Source of the DNA: Lineus longissimus
Taxonomy: Eukaryota > Nemertea > Pilidiophora > Heteronemertea > Lineidae
Assembly (NCBI RefSeq): GCF_910592395.1
Contig: NC_088319.1
Coordinates: 11,966,001 to 12,030,000, forward strand
Direction of reading: 5' to 3'
Length of the DNA: 64,000 bases
Shown here: piece by piece, positions 1 to 12,650 of the stretch
How positions within the stretch are numbered: position 1 is the first letter of the stretch
Layout of the letters: every line of letters starts with the position of its first letter
The notes under the pieces: model-generated
The model's database searches: none
The model's input: the letters and a program-made list of their open reading frames with translations, nothing else
What the model was told of the DNA's origin: nothing
Made by a program: the position numbers and the translations under genes

Positions 1-1
1 T

Positions 2-727
2 TCGATCGGAGCGCAAGCCGTGTGCAAGGTCTTCCGCTACCAATACCGCGTCAGCTCATGCACATCGTCTTACCTCATAGTATTGTTCTCCCTAGAAAGA
101 TGTCTCGGAGTGTGGTTCCCGCTCAATACACATATTCTCATGACGAAACGGAGACGTCGACTTGCAATTTGCTTGATGATGTTAACAATGCTTGTCGTGA
201 ACATCCCCATCTTAGCTTATTTTAAAGTTACCCATTTGTCTGGTACCGAGATCCTCTGGTGTTTCTTCGACATCCCAGAGTTCACAAACGTAGAGAGGTA
301 CCTACTGATTCAAGTCAATGAGCACATCGTTCCATTCATGTTTCCTTGCGTAGCGATACTTGTGCTGAACGTTCTAATAATCATAGGGGTGTGGTCTGCC
401 CGTAGAGCATCGGCAAAGGCACTCGTGAATAAGGCTGACGCCAATAGTCTCATCAGCCTTCTTTTCGTGAGCTTACTGTACCTAATTACTACTCTACCTT
501 ATATAATCGCCTGGGGCATCGCCGATTATTTCAATTTCCTACTTGGCGTATATATCGGATGGACTTCCGAAGAGGTACAAGTTTTAGTTATGGTAGCATT
601 GTTCTGCACGTCTTTTTCAATGATCAATTACTGTTTCAACTTTCTAATTTACGCAAGTTCGCTGAAGATATTTCGTGATGAATTAAAGCAGTTGCTTGGA
701 GCACTTGTTTGTGCAAATAGGAGTTAA
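2..727 (+). CDS. Rhodopsin-family GPCR, 3' part (neuropeptide/FMRFamide-receptor-like)
   Basis: The open frame runs from the window edge (base 2) to a TAA at 725-727 and gives the last 241 residues of a seven-helix receptor. It starts at the extracellular end of TM3: the AVC cysteine should be the conserved TM3 disulphide Cys. TM3 ends in SLERC, an E-R-C form of the DRY motif. TM4 (LAICLMMLTMLVVNIPILAY), TM5 (ending near LIIIGVWSARRAS), TM6 (LLFVSLLYLITTLPYII) and TM7 follow. TM7 reads NFLIY where most class A receptors have NPxxY. The TM6 motif lacks the usual tryptophan but keeps the proline. A short cytoplasmic tail ends in CANRS. Loop pattern and length fit invertebrate peptide receptors of FMRFamide type; the ligand cannot be read from this fragment. 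TM1 and TM2 lie upstream of the window. Confidence 0.88.
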   Translation, partial: SIGAQAVCKVFRYQYRVSSCTSSYLIVLFSLERCLGVWFPLNTHILMTKRRRRLAICLMMLTMLVVNIPILAYFKVTHLSGTEILWCFFDIPEFTNVERYLLIQVNEHIVPFMFPCVAILVLNVLIIIGVWSARRASAKALVNKADANSLISLLFVSLLYLITTLPYIIAWGIADYFNFLLGVYIGWTSEEVQVLVMVALFCTSFSMINYCFNFLIYASSLKIFRDELKQLLGALVCANRS

Positions 728-870
728 AAGGAGTAGATTCGCGGTTCACATTATAAACCCAAAATCTCGTATTTTTCTCGTACTTTGATCAGACCAATCT
801 AAACCGATCCAGATCGATCCTGATCGCTTTAGATCGGTTGGGTCCCGTGAAAACGGCCCTATAGTCATCT

Positions 871-876
871 AAATAA
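871..876 (+). promoter_or_regulatory. Polyadenylation signal AATAAA for the GPCR
   Basis: AATAAA lies 144 bases after the GPCR stop codon and 9 bases before the stop codon of the convergent sulfatase. The two transcripts therefore probably meet or overlap at their 3' ends. Confidence 0.5.
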
Positions 877-884
877 AGCCTGGG

Positions 885-3800
885 TCAGCACCATCCTGGG
901 CTCCACATCCCGCCCCAGTATTTTGGATCGGATCCTTCTACCTCCGGGGGATCCATTGCCTCGGTCTCCGTCTCGGCCAACTTTTCATAGAAGGCTATCA
1001 TCTGGGCCAACACGACTGTGAATTGTTGTGACAAATCGTGGTGTTCCGTTGGGTCATCTGGAAGAAAGTTAACCACAGTCATCATTATCATGAAAAGTAT
1101 TTGAAACAAATCTCTAATCACTTTTGCCTATCACTATATATCAGATACTCTGGATCGGCAAATACAGTGCAACTGTATGATTACCACAACACTCGGCCGC
1201 TAGCTTTTTGGCAACTAGCCTTTTATCAAGTTGACTTGGTGTAACGCTTTAAAGAGTCATTGCATGAGAAAGTCAGGCAGTCAAAATTGTTGAACCCCAT
1301 GAAATAGGCTAAAAGTTTTAGTGATGGTTGACTGCTGTATAACCCCCAAACCCGGTAATTCAGGATGGTTATCGATGCGTGAAATTGAGACGAAAATCTA
1401 CACGATGACGTCACGCTGTTGGCGCTTGATTAGCCCGTAACTGCTACTACAATGGAAATGACATTGCGTCTTGATAGCGGGGTAAACTCGAACTCGGCGT
1501 GTACGCACGTGGCGGATAAGATTTTTCGCACCAGGAATTAATTGCGAATGCCAAAATTTACGAATGACAGGCTTTTCAACCGCCTAAAAACTAAAAATTT
1601 GAAAGACGTTAAAACTTTCAGAAAAAAAGTTTAATGAAACAGAAAAACAAGCATACTGAAGTGAAAACCCGCTCACTCTTTTTAAGTGCCAGATTTTGCC
1701 TGAATTTCTCATGTACTGACGCTTATTTTGGTTATTCGTATACATACCTCTGATGTTGTAGAGTTGATACTTTGGTATTTTCTTTGGCCGGGATTCCCTC
1801 CGAACACTTGATACTTTCATATGTTCGTCCATCATGTCCGTCATAATCCTGATTTCGTTTTCTTCGTAGGCTTCTCCCTCCGGGTCGAAGGGCTTATGTT
1901 CCGTGACTGCAGGTGGCGGGTACCACCCGTTATCGTTAGCGGCAGGCCCTGGGTCACCAACGAGAAGCTTCCAATCACCAACTCTGGAAAAAAAATTTAT
2001 GATTAAGTGATCATGATTGACTATTTGAGGCGGTGTGAACCAGACTCTACTGTGTATTAAGTGACATGTGAGGCAACTGAGCAAGTATTCCTTTCACTTC
2101 TTCTGCATTCCTACTAAAGGATTGTAGTATTTGGTAGAAGACGGCGACTGTTGAAATCGGCAAACGCACTTAGCTCCCTTCTCAAACTCTCCTACACACC
2201 ATGGCTATTCACACCCACGATAATCCAACTAAAATAGTTGCGTATCATGTTCATGCCGACATACCGGCGGTGAACATCAATCCCAAGTCCTCACAACGAC
2301 GGTATATCGGCCTGTATCGTGTTATACTATGCATTCGTCTCCACAACGCAAGAAATTAATAGTTCACCAGCAAATCAACTGGTTTCCTTATATCCATCAT
2401 TATTGCACTGTAGAACGTTTCAAATCAGAAAAATAGGCGTATTTTGTGTTTTTAATAGACAATGGGTTGCCTACACCAAGTTTTGCGACTATCATTTCAT
2501 GGTTTGTCTTGGGCTTTGTGTCGTCTTCTTAGCAGCTAAGATCGGTGACACTCGAGTATGAACAGCGTGATGATCATACCTTATTCCCGCTTGCGCCTTG
2601 TCCCGCCCTTTAACATTCAAATTGTAAACAAATGAATTTCTCGGCGATGACTGGTTGGCATTCAACGCCTGCCATAAACTGGTCCCGTCGATGTCGTAAT
2701 CGGGAAGCTTTGCCTTAGCTACTTCGACGATTGTTGGATACCAGTCCACTGCATGCATCATCCTAAAATGTATAAGTTGATGAACAATACAATGGCCTCC
2801 GTGGACTTTTCGCATTTCTTCAGACCATCAAAACCCCACTCTCTTTAAAAAACTTTGTTTTCCTCTATAATACTGTTGAAGCGACGCTGACTTTGATTTT
2901 AGTGACGCCCAACTGAGTGCTTAGATGTGTCTTGTCCAGTCTTTTGGCTGTGACTTTGTCGTCTGAAATTACTACACGGTATGCTTCTGAAGGCAACCCA
3001 GTGATCAAAAGAATGATCCGCCTTCCCATAACAGAATTTTTTACAGTTCGCTGACCGAGTCTGTTATTGAAGGACCAGGAGGTAGACCGTACCTTTTTAC
3101 AACACTCAGGAAAAAATGTACCTTACTTCAAGGATTATATGAGCATAGTTTGTGGAGGGGGGGGGTGAGATTTAATCCCTTTAGGTCCTAACTGGCCGCA
3201 AACCTACCGCTGGACTTCGTCGATATATATAACTGGCCGCTAACCGCAAACCAGTGCGTACCTACCCATCACCATCACCATCTTTACTTAAGCAATGAAG
3301 CAAATGCCGGTTTTCGGTCGGTAAAGGATCCATTGATTTTTATTATGGATATTTAGTGTCTGGCTTCTACAGGGGTCCTTCTGGGGGTCCTTGTGAGTAA
3401 AAAATTATGAAATGGTCCTGTGATATACGGGGAAACACATAAAAATGCTCCAGGATTTAAAGGGAAGGGTTAGCCTACCTTGTACTGCATTTTGCATTCA
3501 CAGCACACAGAGGTCAGACTGGGAAACACATCACACGGACGTGTCTAAAAAGGATGTGTCTGCAAGGGTGTGTCATTTTGATCACACTAATTATAACAAG
3601 AATATGGATAGACCTGGTTGATCAAGATCAATCTGGTTTTTATGACTTTTTCGTGCGTAAACCTACCCCGTATAAGTAAACCTTGATTTCTTCAACAGAT
3701 TCCCGTAGACGAAAGCAGGGATTCGAGTTCCTCCTTCCCAGAGCGTACCCTTGTTCCCACGAAGAGGGAAGTTGTTGCCACCTCTTCGATACTGCCCTCC

Positions 3801-6800
3801 ATTCTGAAGACAAGATTCACGAAATCTCCATGACTACAAAAATTGTAGATCTATAGCTGGTGAAAGCGAGACTAGGGATTTTAGACGTATAATTATTATG
3901 AATGGTAGGAAGTCCGGGATCTCCGGTTTCCGCCTACTTACACATGACTCACATTACAATCGCCCAATATTGTTATTTGTTGATAATTTCCTAGTTGACG
4001 CTAAGCTATAAATCACATATATGTTTTTACCAAAGATTAATCAAGCGTACTTTTCCAAGATTTGTATATAATGTTTCTTTAGCCACAAACCTTAATCCGT
4101 CCATGAGCCACAGGGCGGATTAATTCTAGGTACGGGAGCTGGGCACTTTCGTACTCTTTAATGATATTTTGCAGGACATCTTTAATATCGTATACCAGTA
4201 CATGTAGGTGATTAGTAGGTTACTTATTAATCGAACTGGACACTCCTGTCCGAGTGCAGCGGAGTGATACGTTACTAGTACACGCAATTAGAACTAACAT
4301 CAGAGGTGAAGATGACAAGCGTACTGTCCATCATGCCCCTGTCCTCCAAAGCCGCCATGACATACCCAACGGAGTCATCCATGCTGGTCACCATTCCTGC
4401 AGCAGAAGCAAAGGCAAATGAAATAGATGGCGGTGCGAAGCTCTCAATCATATATTACCAGTCTTTCGATAAAGAGTCAGGCAACGTAAAGTTTCAACAC
4501 TAAAGCCACCGCCCTCTCGTGTCACGCTCTGATTCAGAGTCTTTCAATAAAGAGCCAGGCAACTAGGGAACGTATGGTTTCAACATCAAAGCCACCGCCC
4601 GCTTCAAAAGACGCGCATTGGGATGGAGCTCTCTCGGGTCACGCCTTGACTCAGAGTCTTTCAATAAAGTGCCAGGCAACTATGCGGTACGTATGGTTTC
4701 AACATCAAAGCCACCGCCCGTTTCGAAAGGCGCCGGTTGGGACAGAGCTCTCTCGGGTCACGCGGTGACCCAAGCCAACCTTCGACTTTTAACCGATATA
4801 TAACTCACCTGAAAATATTCTTCTGTTGTCGTCTTTGATGTTTGCATACATTTCTTCATATTTCTTCGGAACTTCTAGGGGTTCATGGACACTTTGGTAA
4901 GGCAGATAAAGAAACAATGGCTGGCTAGTGTTGTGTTGACGGATGATCCGTTCAACTCTCTCTGTGTAAAGATACTGAAATAAAGAGAACGGACTGAGAA
5001 GAGTTAATACTAACGCGCAGTACTGTATGGCCCAGGATCGTGTGTGGCGTTAAATCTAACTAGCACTATCCACTAGCCGCCAACTTTGGTGACAAGAAGA
5101 GTTCAGGCGTTCAGGACTCTTGCGGCAAAAAAACGCCTGTGAACGCCGAAGTTGGCGGCTAGTGTGCTGCGGGCTTTAGTGAAAAAGTTTGTTTTGAACA
5201 AGCGGGCCTCAGGCCGTATTTCACTTTTTGGCGTCAGTGGAAGGGGGAGCTGTGGGCCACTATATATGTCCCAAAAATCGCCATCTATCTGCAAGAAAAC
5301 CCCGCACCCCACGATAAAAGTTAAATTGAAAAATTGTTTTGACCTACCGTTGAATAAGATCCATTTTCGTTCTTCACTGGCAATTTGTCGTCTCGAAAGT
5401 CGGTACCCACAGTGGTGTGCGGAAGGGCTGAAGAGCGGAAAGATTGCTTGGTGCATTGTGTACATTGGGTACATTTTGTTTGTAGGATGAAACAAACCGG
5501 TCATCATTGTATCTTTTCACCTTTCACCTCTCAGTGCAGCGAAGTAATGGCTCCCATCGAGTTCTGACGGACTATACAATGTAGTATGTGACGCTGTGGA
5601 GACCATTGCCGTCAGTGATTAAAGAGGGTAAGAGAATCGTTTGTTCCCCGGACATTCTATATTAGGTCACTGCAAACTTCTTCATCGGCAACAAAAACAC
5701 GTTACTTTAAGGGAAGATGCCGGAAGAGGAACAGGCCAACTTACGTTCCAGTGGGATAGAATGTTGATAGTAGTCCTCCGCCGCATTGTAATATCCATAA
5801 AAGGAGTCGAACCCGCGATAGGTGGGAGTGTAGGCCCAGCTACAGAATCCTTGGTGCCACTTTCCAACAATATGTGTTGCGTATCCAGCATCCTTCAGCA
5901 GTGAGGGCAAGGTGGTAAGATTCAGTGGAAGACCATACGGCTGTTTCGAATTGATGACACCGTACTGAAATTTGAGAGCAGTATGCGCGTTAGGGGTCCA
6001 TTTGCTCAATCGGCGTTAGAAACAAACGCTTGCATTAAGCTAACCTAAGCGTTATCTCCATCAGTAAATTTCAATTAGAATAGTACTTCCCACGATGACT
6101 GAGCAACCGAACCCCAACTAAAATCCTATTCCGAGGAGATTAACATTTAAATGTTCAGATATGAATAGATGGATTCATTGGAGTTCATGATGTTGATAAT
6201 TTCGTCAAATAATTTCAAAATAAAACTTAGACCAAACCACGGCAATTTGACGTTCAAGTCGCTCTCGTTCTCGTAAACTCCCTTAAAAGGAGACTTCAGG
6301 CAGCAGCCAGGTAGGCAATATAAAGTTACACAAAATCGCCAACAGGGGTGTCTCCTATCTAACAGTATATTGAAAGTAACGGCATCGCTAAATAAACCAT
6401 AACTCAGTCCCATAACTGCGCATATTAGCCACATAAACACAAACAATTTGACAAGTATAGCTTCTGTCTGTCGTCCCCCCCCCCCCCCCCATTAACCTCC
6501 CTATTTTGTGATGTTTCACTAACCTGCATGCCCGTGTGGTACGGAAATCTTCCAGACATAAAACAGCTTCTCGATCTTAAACGTAACAAACATGAGAAAT
6601 TATCCGTTGTCGAAATCGGCTGGCGTTCATCTTTTTAAAATCCTGTGTACGGTTGACTTTGTATACCGTAATAACCACGGTATATATCGAAGCCAGGCGA
6701 GAAGAAAATCTAAGTTGGGTGCTCTGTTGACTGCCATAAAACCTTTCATGACACGATAACGCGTTTGGTATCTCAACATATACGTTCTATCCCAAATGAA

Positions 6801-7521
6801 CTGTTGGTTCTACATGTATACATGTAATAAACAATACATCACTTTTATTACATACTTACGGTGAACACACTGGCATGACATAACTCTGGTTGAGGATGAT
6901 TCCCGCCCTGGCCATTCTCTCGAGATTCGGCGAGATGATGTCTGGGTTGGTCCAGCTAACATCATTCCAACCTATGAGGGTAAAACTCTATCAAAAAAAT
7001 CAACAATGAACGGATGCTTATCCATTTTGATAAGTGTATGAATCAATTCCGGCCCTATTGTTCAATAATTGTTGATAGATTTAGCGGCCTACTATATACC
7101 AGTATCACCATCACAATTGAGATGTCAGCTGCCTCTGGAATGTTAGATCCCAGGCCAGGCGGTGTCCCTCGGTAAGAATGTATGTCGCACCGGCTCTCGA
7201 CGTTTCGAAATTCCCTCATGGCGGAAATTCCACAGTGCATTTTGTCATACGGAATTTCTTTCACGGTGGAATTAAACCCTTCTGGAGACATAGGCATGCA
7301 ATTTTCACAGATGTTTCAATGATTCATCAAACTACATTACGTACGAGGGTATTTTGGGAGCTGAAATCTAAACGCAGTAGAGGGTAGAGTGGTAAATATA
7401 GAGGTTACTTACCTAAATCATCAGCAACGATAAAAACGATGTTGGTCTGGGTGTTGTCTGCCCTGGTGAGAGAGACGAAGCTAAGAATGAGGAATGTCGG
7501 CAAGAACATTCTTGTCATCAT
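885..7521 (-). CDS. Arylsulfatase (ARSB/ARSI/ARSJ type), complete, 11 coding exons
   Basis: Sulfatase that hydrolyses sulfate esters, probably on glycosaminoglycans, in lysosome or secretory space. Coding exons in order: 7413-7521, 6860-6971, 6524-6575, 5745-5964, 5348-5427, 4809-4974, 4299-4396, 3667-3803, 2580-2762, 1748-1983, 885-1057. Each has consensus acceptor and donor, and all phases join to 521 codons plus TGA; human ARSB has 533. Residues 1-21 form a signal peptide. Metal-site aspartates lie in VADDLG (D34, D35). C72 in CSPSR is the formylglycine precursor, followed by SCFMSGR. GKWH (K126, H128), H221 in PYQSVH, SDNGG (D279, N280) and K297 in [11 protein letters not shown] complete the active site. 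The C-terminal part has [12 protein letters not shown] and YNIRDDPTE and ends in WSPGWC. No catalytic residue is missing. Exons 2 and 3 split the CSP/SR motif. I cannot separate ARSB from ARSI/ARSJ by eye. Confidence 0.96.
4458..4771. repeat. Minisatellite filling sulfatase intron 6
   Basis: Two tandem units of about 117-120 bp start at 4535 and 4652, each opening with CAGAGTCTTTCAATAAAG and carrying a shared block AACATCAAAGCCACCGCCCG. A shortened, more diverged unit (about 77 bp) starts at 4458. The array takes up most of the 412-bp intron between exons 6 and 7. Confidence 0.85.
5071..5165. repeat. Small hairpin (MITE-like) element in sulfatase intron 5
   Basis: The ends are inverted repeats: CACTAGCCGCCAACTTTGG at 5071 and its near complement CCGAAGTTGGCGGCTAGTG ending at 5165, around a ~57-bp centre. 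Size and structure fit a tiny non-autonomous inverted-repeat element. No other copy was noticed in the window. Confidence 0.6.
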
Positions 7522-8305
7522 GGCTTTTGTAGCTGTTCCTGGTGTCTAGGATGTCCTTTAAAACTGTGCTGTCCTTATATGTCGCAGGGCCCGCACTGGC
7601 GTAAAAGGACAAGTCAAAGTCGTTACCTAGTACCAGTACTTTAGATTGTGTGTGCGTTTGTAAAATGTATGTAAGGCAACATACATGGAATGATAAAGAC
7701 TGCACTATCTTAATAAATCAAAACAAACTTCAGTATATTATAGCCTTATCTGACCTTCTGAAGTTAATATATACAAAAACCATGATGTGTGTATTCCTCA
7801 TGCGTAAGAATAATTAGCCATGCGTTGATATATCATCAAGAATTATAGTCTTTATTATTCAACTCTTGATATTATGCAACGTTGATTGATTGCTTTGTAG
7901 TTCGAAGATTTCGTTCGTAATTCCAATATTACAGGCAATAAAATAATGGGCGGCCATTCTGTAGTTCAAAGTTGTACTAGCATCTATGTTGATATCTGCT
8001 GCCAACGGACAGCCATTCTGTATTCATCCAACTTGAATATTTGAAAGAAACTATGCATAGAACCAAAAATATATATATCGCTCGCCGTACCATATAGATA
8101 TATGCATGTACTTCTATTTTCAGACACACTGGCATGCTAGCATGCTTGAGGTTTGCCATTCGCACCTATTCATATATTGCTCAAAGCGACAAGCATTCGC
8201 GTAAGCAACCTTACAATTGTTTTAATAATTTCAATACACAAATACGTTTCAAATACTCAACAGGTTTCATCGCTAAATGACACAGACTGTTTCATTTGAT
8301 TTTCC

Positions 8306-11300
8306 TCAAATGAAACATGTCTCGCATTCAAAAGTCAGAAATATTTTCTCAGGATTAATTTTCAACAGGTCATATTTTGTAAACAGTCTCTGCAAAGGAC
8401 CCCAATATGTTTTCATGTCAAACTCTTTTGCGAGTTCAGTCGCGTTACAGTCTGGAGCAAAGAACACAACAACAGGCGTCTCCTCAGGAAGAGCCTCTAT
8501 AAGCTTCTTCAAAGGGGCCATTGCTGCGTTCGGCGAGTCACAATAAAGTAGTGCAATGCGGTAACCATGAATCGAAGGTTGGATGATTCCATAACCAATC
8601 ACTCGACCGTTGTCCCGAGCAACGTAACACATCGTGCTTGGTTTCTCTAGGCACAACCTGATGAACCTCTCCCGAGATCCTACGGTGTTCAGCGCAGTGT
8701 CGTAATCGACAATATCTCGAAAAAAGGTTTCTTCATACGGGATAATGTCAAGTCCCTTGGATAACTATTTTGCCTTTATTTTAGAAGAGTCTATTTTTCC
8801 ATCGTACACCACAAGCCTCCACTTGCCGATTTCCGTGAGGCCTAGCCTCTTGTATACTTCAACCATTTCCACCGGAGAAGATAATCCCGTGTTCCTGTTC
8901 CCCTTAAACGCCCAGCAGCGTTTAAATAGTGCGGAACCTAGGAAAGAAACGACAGATAATACACCAATTTGTTGCACAAGCCATGTCAACTTACACATCT
9001 ATTATTATCAACGAGAGTATTATCATGGTGATATTCAAAGCCAATGTCAATTCTATAACGATTTACCATCTTTTTATGCATTTCGTGCCATTATATTCTT
9101 TCATATGTAATGCACAGAGTCATTCAAACTATACGGAATTTTTGAGTTGAGTTTTCTCAAAATGAAAAGTTTGCTGATTAACCACTTTGTGAAATCATCG
9201 ACGAATTATGATATGGGTAACTCCAACAAAAATCTCTGTTGTGATGTGCTCAATTTACTCTCAGCGCTGAAAAGAAGAAGTTTTGACTCCATACCTATGC
9301 CCTGTCCCCTCAAGTACTTCCTCACCACGAACATCCCCAAAAATGCCTGCGTGTCGCCCCAGTTTACACACATGCAGAAACCTGAAAAGGATGCATTCCA
9401 TCAAAACGGCGAATAGTCTTTTTATGCTCATGACCTCTAAAAGGATTATGGGGTACTTGTGTCTTGACCCTGGCCATCTATCTGTCAGGTGTCTGGCGAC
9501 ATGCTGAAAATGTGTGGTTCACACTAATTAACAAAATCCTTGAAATTTAAGGGTTATTACAGGCCGATCCAGAAGGGGCATTTTGGGGGTCGTGGGAAGG
9601 ACCCTCATACCCCCTTTATAAACTTGCGTTTGCATGCATGATTTTAAAATTTCTAGTTATTTTGACCCGGCTCCATCAACTTTCAGTTTGTTCCTACACA
9701 CCTGCTATATTCATGCATACATCATACTGCTCTGTTGAAATTTAACTGAGAGGTGTTTGTTGGGCAAAAAATTACGAGCGTCAAAAACTGCCAAAATTCC
9801 GTTAGTGTTGCTCTCGGTTTAATATGGATTTATTAATTTCGTACAAAAAGAACAGAAATTCGTGTGATACATGTGTTGTGCACTGTGCAGATGAACAACT
9901 TCACTGAACTAACCTTGTACAACCTAATTATACATGATATATTCTGCCGGTGTGGCGGGGATAGTAGTCCTAGGGCTGATAGTCCGTGTAACAATAGCCC
10001 GCATTGCTAAATGTTTTGGTTAGGGTTAGCGGTACAATAGATCATGCTGCTTAATTGGTCAAATACAATGCTACCGGACTATGACTCCAGGGGGACTATA
10101 TCCGCTGTCACACCGGTACAATATTTTCACAAAGTTAGTTCTTGCAATCCGACTTATTTCCTCCTTCAACAGTACCTTTTGTCCAGACTCTCTCATAGCT
10201 ATCTACTCTCTGATCTGTTGCTTCCGTGTTCGCATCCACTCTATTCACAATTAGACTACGAATATTTCAAACGGTTTTCGTCATAATTACAGAAACCGTA
10301 TTTGCAACATATTCGGACTAGGTTTTTGCTCGGGTCAGACGCACTTCCAACTATTGACAAATTCGTACATGTTGTCAAATAAGTGTTTTTGGATTGGAAC
10401 ATACTTTCAATACGAAGATCCGACAACTGTGACCCTGATGAGAGACATGGCAAAATGTCGAACGGCTGGAGCGGGCAACATAGCGAATACCACACGGTCA
10501 CGTAACGGGCATCAGCCAATCGTATTCATGGAATCTTACTTGAGGTATGAGACATCTCATTGTCCTTCTTTCTAATTGCATCTTCATGTTGATAATTCAG
10601 AGTCAGAATTCTATTTACCAATGTTTTCTCAATTGAGCTCTGCGATAAAGCATCCCTCAGGAGAAATCATGTACTGTGCAAGGACGTCGTGATATCGGAT
10701 GTACCAGCCCTCTGCATCTCCAGTGTTGATCATATCTGGGACGTCATCTTCGGTCATTTGTCGCACAACAGCACCTGTTGGTAAAGCTGAAGCGAGGAAA
10801 CGATCTCATAAACTGGGCGAATGGTCTTATTCATAGTGCTGAATGGGCTAAAAGTTACTGCCGTGTTTCAGGATAGACACCCTTGTTTTGCCTGGATTTG
10901 GTATGAACTTTAGACTGTTTTTGGATTAGACTAAATCTGCATCCACCGAACTGCTCTCCTCGGCATTCCTCAACTTGAATAACGACGCAGTGCACGTCAA
11001 CCACAATTCCCTGAGAGTGGATGGAACAGGTCAGTAGGGACAGTGGGTCCGAGGTATATACTGTCTTTACCCAGTAAGACATCCTACAATGCCTCGACTG
11101 CACATGGGCAGTAGGCATTTTTTTAACCCGGTAAAAAGCTCAGTCAACAGACACCACTATACCACCTCACACTCAGAAACCACAAACGCCCAACCCTTCC
11201 TGCTATACTTCTGGATGGGAATTTCCTTGTCATACACAAACAGCAAATACTGAGAACAAGAGCGATAATTTCATATTCACCAATCATGTACTTCACATGA

Positions 11301-11445
11301 AACAAGTTATCAAAATTCTGATCGGACAAACGCTTCACTCAAGTCTCAGCCAGTTACATGAATCGGTACTATTGAGTTATCCTGGTACAATTTGCCCGAC
11401 TCTATTTAAAAGACTCTGGGTACACTTACCTTTTTCTGCTGACAT
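8306..11445 (-). pseudogene. Two-part GNAT N-acetyltransferase gene with two in-frame stops
   Basis: Exons 11430-11445 (MSAEK plus one base), 10619-10774, 9295-9381 and 8306-8937 join in phase, with good GT-AG signals, into 297 codons. The first half is a GNAT fold: VRQMTEDDVPDM at the N-terminus, GMFVVRKYLRGQGIG (acetyl-CoA-binding R-G-Q-G-I-G, residues 82-87), then GNRNTGL and VYKRLGL. The second half (IRLCLEKPSTMCYVARDNG, GYGIIQPS, EFDMKTYWG) matches the C-terminal domain I associate with HolE/YitH-type acetyltransferases (Acetyltransf_18). Codon 54 is TGA (10629-10631) in ELN-stop-ENIG, where Gly is expected, so one GGA-to-TGA change would explain it. Codon 144 is TAG (8765-8767) in the linker between halves. 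All else is open. It is most likely a recent pseudogene. Alternatives are consensus errors, a null allele, or separate use of the downstream domain. Confidence 0.87.
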
Positions 11446-12024
11446 TTTTTTCACAGATAAGTGACTCTTGAGTACATAATAGAGCATAAAATGGTGGTGA
11501 CTGCCCAAGACACTGTTAGCTGCGGTCCGAAAGACTGGCACCGCTCCCTGCAGTCAGTTAGATGAACAATGTTGTGTAAGATACCAAATGAGTAGTGGAA
11601 CACACAATGTCAACGAACTCGGATGAGCCGATGCAACCAATCAAAATCAAAAGTTGATTGGTCTGCATGGTGCCGCGCCTACGCTGAGGTGATTGAAAAT
11701 ATACAAGGATGCGGCAGCTTTTGCTAGACGAGTTCCGGTGTTTATCCTGTTTGATATATATATCCATTCACACATCTGGTGGAGAACAGCCATTTTCACT
11801 CACTACCAAATTATCCATGAAGCGGGCATCCATGAAGCGGGCACCGGTTGAAATGGGATATATCGTGAATTGCATGGGAATAATGGAGTCTACCTTCCGC
11901 AATGGAGGGAAATTTGAATTAAGTTGCAAGAATTCTTTCTGAAAATGAAACGGCCAGGAGCCATCGTGCTTACCGTATAGATATTTGGTGGTAAGGAATT
12001 CTTCCTGGTTAAGAAACACTCTAC

Positions 12025-12650
12025 AGGTGTAGTATATAGGTCAAACCAAAGTCGGTATGACATGTGATGTATCGTTGCTTGGAGAACCTACCATAAAAAT
12101 ATCATTGAAAACAAGTCACTAATAAGCGAGATATTGCACTTTTTACCTTTTTTAATGTTTGCCTCCTAATGTCCAAGTCAAGAATCAGATCAGATCGAAA
12201 TTCGGTGTACGGGGTTACATGACATAGGGAGTCATGTGTACCAAATTTTAAGTTCATAGCTTCAGCGGTTAAGAAACGTGCCACAGTTACACTCAAACGG
12301 CCAATTCACACCGTTTGACCTCTGTGACCTTGAATATTAGGTCAAATCAAAAACCTCAGGGATTTTATATCTGTATGATATTTGATGTATCCTTACTAGG
12401 AGAACGTACCATAAAAATGTTATCGAAAACGAGTCACTCATAAGAGAGATATCACACTTTTTAGGTTTCCTGGCCCCCTGGTGGCCAAGTCATCAGATCG
12501 GACCGAAATTCATTGTCAGATGTCACAGTCCTGACCTGGGGTGTCCTGTGTACAAAGTTTCGAGTTCACAGCTCGGGCGGTTCGGAAACGTGTCACTGTT
12601 TTTAAAACAGGATACAGACGACGACGACGACGACGACGACGGACGATGGA
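12025..12650 (+). repeat. Two diverged tandem copies of a dispersed repeat ending in (GAC)n
   Basis: Copy 1 (about 12025-12300) and copy 2 (about 12318-12650) share blocks such as ACCATAAAAATRTYATYGAAAAC, GAGATATYRCACTTTTTA and GCGGTTAAGAAACGTGCCAC-like text. Copy 2 ends in AAACAGGATACAGACGACGACG and a run of GAC units. The same 3' end, in the same orientation, occurs at 28172-28372. A non-autonomous retroelement with a simple-repeat tail is the most likely source. Confidence 0.7.

Noticed and set aside
5103-5507. 134-codon minus-strand ORF
   Set aside because: It overlaps sulfatase exon 5, which is read in another frame and joins its neighbours in phase.
5798-5825. GGGTTCGACTCC on the minus strand, like a tRNA T-loop
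   Set aside because: It lies in sulfatase exon 4 and encodes conserved YRGFDSFYG; no acceptor stem or anticodon arm is present.
10431-10470. CTGATGAG followed by a GACAT..ATGTC stem and GAA, resembling a hammerhead ribozyme core
   Set aside because: The stem II register leaves unpaired bases, the fourth core base is C rather than A, and no stems I and III were found.
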